From positions 1-18,406 of the forward strand of contig CAZPMT010000112.1 of assembly GCA_964587655.1 (NCBI GenBank): 18,406 bases of DNA, given 5' to 3'. Position numbers and translations under genes: made by a program. Numbering within the stretch: position 1 is the first letter of the stretch; each line of letters begins with the position of its first letter. Source of the stretch: CAZPMT01 sp964587655 (GTDB taxonomy: Bacteria; Hydrogenedentota; Hydrogenedentia; Hydrogenedentales; SLHB01). Under the pieces are notes generated by a model, which saw only the letters and a program-made list of their open reading frames with translations, was not told the origin of the DNA and did no database searches. Positions 15,164 through 18,406 of this stretch are shown piece by piece.

Positions 15164-15745
15164 TCACCCGGTTTCGAGACGGACCGCCAGTCGTTGCAGG
15201 GCGTCCACTTCCTCGGCCAGTTCGCGCAACAGCGGGTGCGACCAATCCTCCGCAAGCACGCGCACAATTTCCGCGTAGTACCAAAGGATCCCTTCCCGCC
15301 CGGCATTGAACAAGTCCCACACGGCTTCGCCCTTCTCGCGGACGTCGCTGATAAGGGAGCGCGCGTTGTGGAGCTTGTCCGCCGCGATGATGAGCTTCTG
15401 CTTCGGCGACGCCGTCCTTGCGGTTTCGATGAACCTCTCCTTGCGTTCCCACCAGGGAGGTTTCGGGGCCTCGTCCGAATCGGAACATCCCGCGACGTAG
15501 CCCGCCACCGCTTCGCCGAACCGGTCGCGGATGCGGTCAAGCGTTCCGAGACCGCCCTGGTCCTCGACGGCATCGTGCAGGAGCGCCGCGATGAACTGGT
15601 CTTCGTCGCCGCCGTGCCGGCCCACGATCGCCGCCACGCCCATCAGATGGGTGATGTAGGGGACACGCGAGCCCTTGCGCACCTGCGTCCGGTGAAGCTC
15701 ATACGTGAATCCAAATGCGTCGACGATGCGCGGGGAATACTCCAT
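15164..15745 (-). CDS. HD-domain small alarmone hydrolase-like protein (SpoT/MESH1-like)
   Basis: The 193-residue protein consists only of an HD hydrolase domain. Its motifs line up with the (p)ppGpp hydrolase half of SpoT: YITHLMGVAAIV (His33), ALLHDAVED (His57-Asp58) and IIAADKLHNARSL (Asp123). The spacings (24 between His33 and His57, 66 from His57 to Asp123) are close to those of E. coli SpoT (His53, His77, Asp144). There is no synthetase, TGS or ACT domain, so it resembles standalone small alarmone hydrolases such as MESH1, which use Mn2+ to remove the 3'-pyrophosphate. Substrate specificity is inferred, not shown. An AGGTG site lies upstream of ATG 15745. It is the second gene in the run that starts with the phosphodiesterase. 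Confidence 0.85.
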   Translation of the reverse strand: MEYSPRIVDAFGFTYELHRTQVRKGSRVPYITHLMGVAAIVGRHGGDEDQFIAALLHDAVEDQGGLGTLDRIRDRFGEAVAGYVAGCSDSDEAPKPPWWERKERFIETARTASPKQKLIIAADKLHNARSLISDVREKGEAVWDLFNAGREGILWYYAEIVRVLAEDWSHPLLRELAEEVDALQRLAVRLETG

Positions 15746-15772
15746 GCCGTTACACCTGTTTCCTGCGCCCGT

Positions 15773-16582
15773 TCACTTCGGCGGCGCTTTCTTACGCTCT
15801 TCGAGGAACTTGATCAGATCGCCCGGATGATCCGTCTGGATGCCGTCGGCGCCGCGTTCGAGCAAAGGCCCCCAAGACTCGGGGCCCCCGTCATCCACGA
15901 TCACGATCGCGCCCGCGGCGTGACACTTCTCCGCGAATCCCTTCGTGAACGAATCCCATGTTCCCGCGACGACGCGGGGTTTCACCGAGGTCAGCAACGC
16001 AGGGAGAAGCGTCTCGATACCCGGGTCCGGCATCTCGACGCATTCCGGGCATTCCTTGTGCAACAGGCTCACCTGCGCCCCGCCGATGTACCAAACGATG
16101 TCGTGTTCCATTCCGCGTTCTTTGATCAGCGGGACGAGCTTTTCTATCGGCGCACTCTTGAGATCAAGGTAAATGCCCGCTTTGCCCTTGCAAAGATCGA
16201 GTATTTCCTCGAACGTCGGGATCTTCGTGCCTTTCCACTCCGGCCCAACGCGGCTTCCGACGTCCAGCGCGCGCACTTCATCGAACGTCAGGCTCTTCAC
16301 GGCCCCTTTGGCCCCCGCCGCATACGCGTCAACCGTGTCGTTGTGGATGCTGACAAACTTTCCGTCCTTGGTGGTTCTCACGTCGATCTCGACGAAATCG
16401 ACATCGAGATCAATGGCCTTCTGATATGCGGGCAAGGTGTTTTCAGGGATCCCTTCGTGGGCCCCGCGGTGCGCCACGACGTACACGCCGCCATGCTTCG
16501 GCGGCTTCAGCGGGAGCTGCCCCGCGGCAGACGCCGCATCGAGACCGCACGTCAGGACCAAGATTGCGGAAATCAAACTCAT
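15773..16582 (-). CDS. Secreted glycerophosphodiester phosphodiesterase (UgpQ/GlpQ family)
   Basis: The 269-residue protein carries the GDPD TIM-barrel motifs: AHRGAHEGIPENTLPAYQKAI (His38-Arg39, Glu47), DFVEIDVRTTKDGKFVSIHND (Glu65, Asp67, His80) and IYLDLKS later, ending with ADGIQTDHPGDL. The reaction is hydrolysis of glycerophosphodiesters to glycerol-3-phosphate and an alcohol. Residues 1-20 (MSLISAILVLTCGLDAASAA) form a signal peptide, so it acts in the periplasm. The frame is open to 16744, but AGGAGG just upstream of ATG 16582 and the signal peptide fix this start. It heads the seven-gene minus-strand run, and its upstream region is shared with divergent groESL. Confidence 0.92.
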   Translation of the reverse strand: MSLISAILVLTCGLDAASAAGQLPLKPPKHGGVYVVAHRGAHEGIPENTLPAYQKAIDLDVDFVEIDVRTTKDGKFVSIHNDTVDAYAAGAKGAVKSLTFDEVRALDVGSRVGPEWKGTKIPTFEEILDLCKGKAGIYLDLKSAPIEKLVPLIKERGMEHDIVWYIGGAQVSLLHKECPECVEMPDPGIETLLPALLTSVKPRVVAGTWDSFTKGFAEKCHAAGAIVIVDDGGPESWGPLLERGADGIQTDHPGDLIKFLEERKKAPPK

Positions 16583-16630
16583 CGAGAAACTACCTCCTTT
16601 TTCCCATGTGTTCAGGATGACATCACGTCC

Positions 16631-16660
16631 ATTCTCGTTACGCAACATCGTAGAAGTCAA
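16631..16660 (-). promoter_or_regulatory. Possible promoter of the seven-gene operon
   Basis: On the minus strand TTGACT (complement of 16655-16660) and GAGAAT (complement of 16631-16636) are 18 bp apart, giving a start near 16624, about 42 nt before the phosphodiesterase gene. The -35 box is good and the -10 box only partial. Confidence 0.35.
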
Positions 16661-16702
16661 GCAGAGGACGAAGTTGACGCAGGCCCACGTCATACTCGGC
16701 AG

Positions 16703-16722
16703 GGTCGAGCTTCCGCTCGACC
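16703..16722. other. Perfect 8-bp hairpin in the divergent region
   Basis: GGTCGAGC (16703-16710) and GCTCGACC (16715-16722) pair perfectly around TTCC. It lies 25 bp from the CIRCE-like operator, with no T-run on either side. Role unknown. Confidence 0.5.
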
Positions 16723-16747
16723 AGACGGTCGCGGAGGATCGCATGGG

Positions 16748-16774
16748 TTAGCACTCACTTGGCTAGACGGCTAA
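16748..16774. promoter_or_regulatory. CIRCE-like operator (HrcA binding site)
   Basis: TTAGCACTC, nine bases, then GACGGCTAA matches the CIRCE consensus TTAGCACTC-N9-GAGTGCTAA in 16 of 18 arm positions; the left arm is perfect. CIRCE is the operator of the heat-shock repressor HrcA and typically controls groESL and dnaK. Here it lies 324 bp before groES and 140 bp upstream of the predicted -35 box, which is unusually far. No hrcA gene is in the window. Confidence 0.8.
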
Positions 16775-16779
16775 TGATG

Positions 16780-16792
16780 TGCCATTTTGGCA
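16780..16792. promoter_or_regulatory. TGCCA-N3-TGGCA palindrome, upstream copy
   Basis: TGCCA-TTT-TGGCA starts 5 bp after the CIRCE-like site. A second element of the same form is at 16993-17005. This looks like a binding site for a dimeric regulator; the protein is unknown. Confidence 0.5.
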
Positions 16793-16914
16793 AAGACCGG
16801 CGCGGCGCGAACGCGGCACATCCACGCACGCTCATGATACACCCGATCCCTCGTCGTGGCCTCGCAAGTGGCACGATGGTGTTAACTCATTGTAAATGAA
16901 TAGATTGAAAGCCA

Positions 16915-16943
16915 TTGACAAAGCGTTTCGCACGTGGTAATAT
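16915..16943 (+). promoter_or_regulatory. groESL promoter, sigma-70 type
   Basis: A consensus TTGACA (16915-16920), a 17-bp spacer and TAATAT (16938-16943) predict a start site near 16950 and a leader of about 150 nt before groES. It is the best promoter match in the window. The housekeeping form, rather than a sigma-32 form, agrees with control by a repressor. Confidence 0.8.
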
Positions 16944-16964
16944 ACTTAGATGAGGGCGTTGCGG

Positions 16965-17005
16965 TGGCTGCCATTCTTTGAGCGCCTTTGGCTGCCAAAA
17001 TGGCA
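16965..17005 (+). promoter_or_regulatory. TGGCTGCCA direct repeats and TGCCA-N3-TGGCA palindrome in the groESL leader
   Basis: TGGCTGCCA occurs at 16965-16973 and 16989-16997, 24 bp apart, and the second runs into the palindrome TGCCA-AAA-TGGCA (16993-17005). All lie just downstream of the predicted transcription start, a normal place for a repressor site. The element matches the palindrome beside CIRCE in its arms. Confidence 0.5.
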
Positions 17006-17063
17006 AACGCCTGATGTTCCCTCATGTGTGGGCGAAGCGAATGGATTGGGCGTTATGGAAGGA

Positions 17064-17080
17064 GCGGCGGAGAACGCCGC
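17064..17080 (+). other. Leader hairpin next to the groES ribosome site
   Basis: GCGGCG (17064-17069) and CGCCGC (17075-17080) form a perfect stem with a 5-nt loop, extended by one A-T pair. It ends 3 nt before the AAGGAG site of groES (17084-17089). It may stabilise the mRNA or affect ribosome loading. Confidence 0.45.
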
Positions 17081-17098
17081 TGAAAGGAGAAAGAAACG

Positions 17099-17386
17099 AT
17101 GAAGGTAAGACCACTTGCGGATCGTATTCTCGTGAAGCGCGAGGAACCAAGTGAGACCGTTCGCGGCGGGATTATTATCCCGGACAACGCGAAGGAAAAG
17201 CCCCAGGAGGGCAAAGTCATGGCCGTGGGCCCGGGCCGTCTCGATGACGATGGGAAGCGGGTTCCCCTCGAGGTCAAGAAGGGCGACCGGATTCTCATGG
17301 GCAAGTACGCGGGTACGGAAGTCAAGATCGATGGCGAAGAGCACATCATCATGCGTGAAGACGACGTGCTGGCCGTTATCGAGTAA
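17099..17386 (+). CDS. groES: Co-chaperonin GroES
   Basis: The 95-residue protein is a full-length GroES (Cpn10). It has the opening KVRPLADRILVKREEPSETVRGGIIIPDNAKEKPQEGKVMAVGPG, with the mobile loop at about residues 17-33 holding the GGIIIP motif that docks on GroEL, and the closing KYAGTEVKIDGEEHIIMREDDVLAVIE. As a heptameric lid it closes the GroEL cage during ATP-driven folding in the cytoplasm. An AAGGAG site lies 9 nt before ATG 17099. groEL follows after 69 bp, containing a small GCTCG-gatat-CGAGC hairpin (17416-17430). Control probably includes the CIRCE-like operator and the consensus promoter upstream. Confidence 0.98.
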   Translation: MKVRPLADRILVKREEPSETVRGGIIIPDNAKEKPQEGKVMAVGPGRLDDDGKRVPLEVKKGDRILMGKYAGTEVKIDGEEHIIMREDDVLAVIE

Positions 17387-17455
17387 CCTTCGGGAAAGGA
17401 AACATGAACGCGAACGCTCGGATATCGAGCCGCTTCAGTAGGAGGATGAACGAGA

Positions 17456-18406
17456 ATGAGTGCGAAGCAACTTCAATTCGGTGAAGAGGCGCGACGGGGC
17501 ATACTTTCCGGGGTTACAAAGTTGAGCCGGGCCGTGAAAGCCACCCTGGGCCCCAAGGGCCGCAATGTTGTGATTGACAAGAAGTGGGGCGCCCCCACGG
17601 TAACCAAGGACGGCGTCACCGTCGCCAAAGAGATTGAACTCGAAGACAAGTACGAGAACATGGGCGCACAGATGGTAAAGGAAGTCGCATCGAAGACTTC
17701 CGACGTCGCCGGCGACGGCACGACGACCGCCACGATCCTTGCCGAAGCCATCTTCCGCGAAGGTCTGCGGAACGTGACGGCCGGGGCCAACCCGATGGCG
17801 CTCAAGCGCGGCATCGACAAGGCGGTGGAAACGGTTATCGCCGCTTTGGCCAAGATGAGCAAGAAGGTGAAGGACGACACCGAGGTGATCAAGAACGTGG
17901 CGGCCATCAGCGCCAACGGCGACATGGCCATCGGCAAGATCATCGCCGACGCCATGCAGAAAGTCGGCAACGACGGCACGATCACCGTCGAAGAGGCTAA
18001 GGGCATCGAGACCACACACGAAGTCGTCGAAGGCATGCAGTTCGACAAGGGGTATCTGTCCCCGTACTTCGTGACCGACGCCGAGGCGATGGAGGTCGTT
18101 CTGCAAGACGCCTACATCCTGATCCACGAGAAGAAGATCTCGAACCTGAAGGACCTGCTGCCCCTGCTCGAGATGATCGCGAAGAGCGGTAAGCCGCTCG
18201 TGGTCATCGCCGAGGACGTCGAGGGCGAGGCCCTGGCTACGCTTGTTGTGAACAAGATCCGCGGCACGTTCCAAGCCTGCGCCGTCAAGGCTCCGGGCTT
18301 CGGCGACCGCCGCAAGGCCATGCTCGAAGACATCGCCACGCTGACGGGCGGTCTCGCGATTACCGAAGACCTCGGACGTAATCTCGAAAGCATTACGCTG
18401 GCGGAC
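17456..18406 (+). CDS. groEL: Chaperonin GroEL, cut by the right window edge
   Basis: The visible 317 residues are the N-terminal part of GroEL (usually about 545 residues), open to the window end. Marks are KATLGPKGRNVVI (about 28-40), TKDGVTVAKEIELED and the ATP-binding VAGDGTTTAT at 84-93, including Asp87. The apical domain follows (EGMQFDKGYLSPYFVTD, EKKISNLKDLLPLLE, KPLVVIAEDVEGEALATLVVNKIRG, VKAPGFGDRRKAMLEDIA). The catalytic Asp near residue 398 lies beyond the window. AGGAGG (17440-17445) lies 10 nt before ATG 17456; an ATG at 17446 is in another frame and ends quickly. It is co-transcribed with groES and forms the double-ring folding chamber. Confidence 0.98.
   Translation, partial: MSAKQLQFGEEARRGILSGVTKLSRAVKATLGPKGRNVVIDKKWGAPTVTKDGVTVAKEIELEDKYENMGAQMVKEVASKTSDVAGDGTTTATILAEAIFREGLRNVTAGANPMALKRGIDKAVETVIAALAKMSKKVKDDTEVIKNVAAISANGDMAIGKIIADAMQKVGNDGTITVEEAKGIETTHEVVEGMQFDKGYLSPYFVTDAEAMEVVLQDAYILIHEKKISNLKDLLPLLEMIAKSGKPLVVIAEDVEGEALATLVVNKIRGTFQACAVKAPGFGDRRKAMLEDIATLTGGLAITEDLGRNLESITLAD

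Noticed and set aside
16638..16754. A 38-codon minus-strand frame (GTG 16754 to TAA 16638) ending in ...RPLLDFYDVA, upstream of the phosphodiesterase gene
   Set aside because: Composition looks protein-like, but there is no ribosome site, its start lies within the CIRCE-like operator, and it runs through an 8-bp hairpin and a possible promoter. It could be a gene remnant; too weak to call.

Overview
The window looks like a chromosomal segment of a GC-rich, Gram-negative-type bacterium of the Planctomycetes / Lentisphaerae / Hydrogenedentes kind. The lineage is inferred from gene content only: tandem pseudopilin-like proteins with an N-terminal G|FTLIELL methylation motif and a C-terminal H-x-DG motif, a GntR-LacI hybrid regulator, a UROD-family methyltransferase-like protein, and many intergenic palindromes. 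No rRNA, tRNA, CRISPR array, phage or insertion-sequence gene was seen.

Layout. (1) 146-2485, plus strand: a secreted LolA-like protein, then a divergent uronate isomerase-family protein. They are separated by a 110-bp palindrome (991-1100) and a second stem-loop (1161-1194). (2) 2519-6835, minus strand: a GntR-LacI type regulator followed by three tandem paralogous pseudopilins, with strong hairpins between them. (3) 7039-8920, minus: an MtfA-like zinc peptidase and a UROD-family protein, 31 bp apart. (4) 9280-10233, plus: a radical SAM protein with a C-terminal helix-turn-helix-like tail, bracketed by two copies of an unusual inverted repeat built from 9-bp-phased TGGAC / GTCCA units. (5) 10427-16582, minus: a tightly packed seven-gene run. 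It encodes a glycerophosphodiester phosphodiesterase, a SpoT/MESH1-like HD hydrolase, a small membrane protein, two small unknown proteins, a larger membrane-anchored unknown and a secreted six-hairpin glycosidase-like protein. Gaps are 14-27 nt and the last two junctions are 4-nt stop/start overlaps. (6) 16583-17098: a 516-bp divergent regulatory region. (7) 17099 to the right edge, plus: groES and groEL, the latter cut by the window end.

The most notable signals are non-coding. The groESL control region holds a near-consensus CIRCE operator (HrcA site), a near-perfect sigma-70 promoter about 140 bp downstream of it, and two copies of a different palindrome (TGCCA-N3-TGGCA), one beside CIRCE and one in the transcribed leader. 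The paired TGGAC/GTCCA arrays share exactly the same internal geometry (9-bp phase, 27-bp centre) while differing in sequence between the motifs. This looks like a constrained repeat family of unknown role. The genes themselves belong to recognisable families or are plain hypotheticals; I do not see a clear new defence or mobile system.
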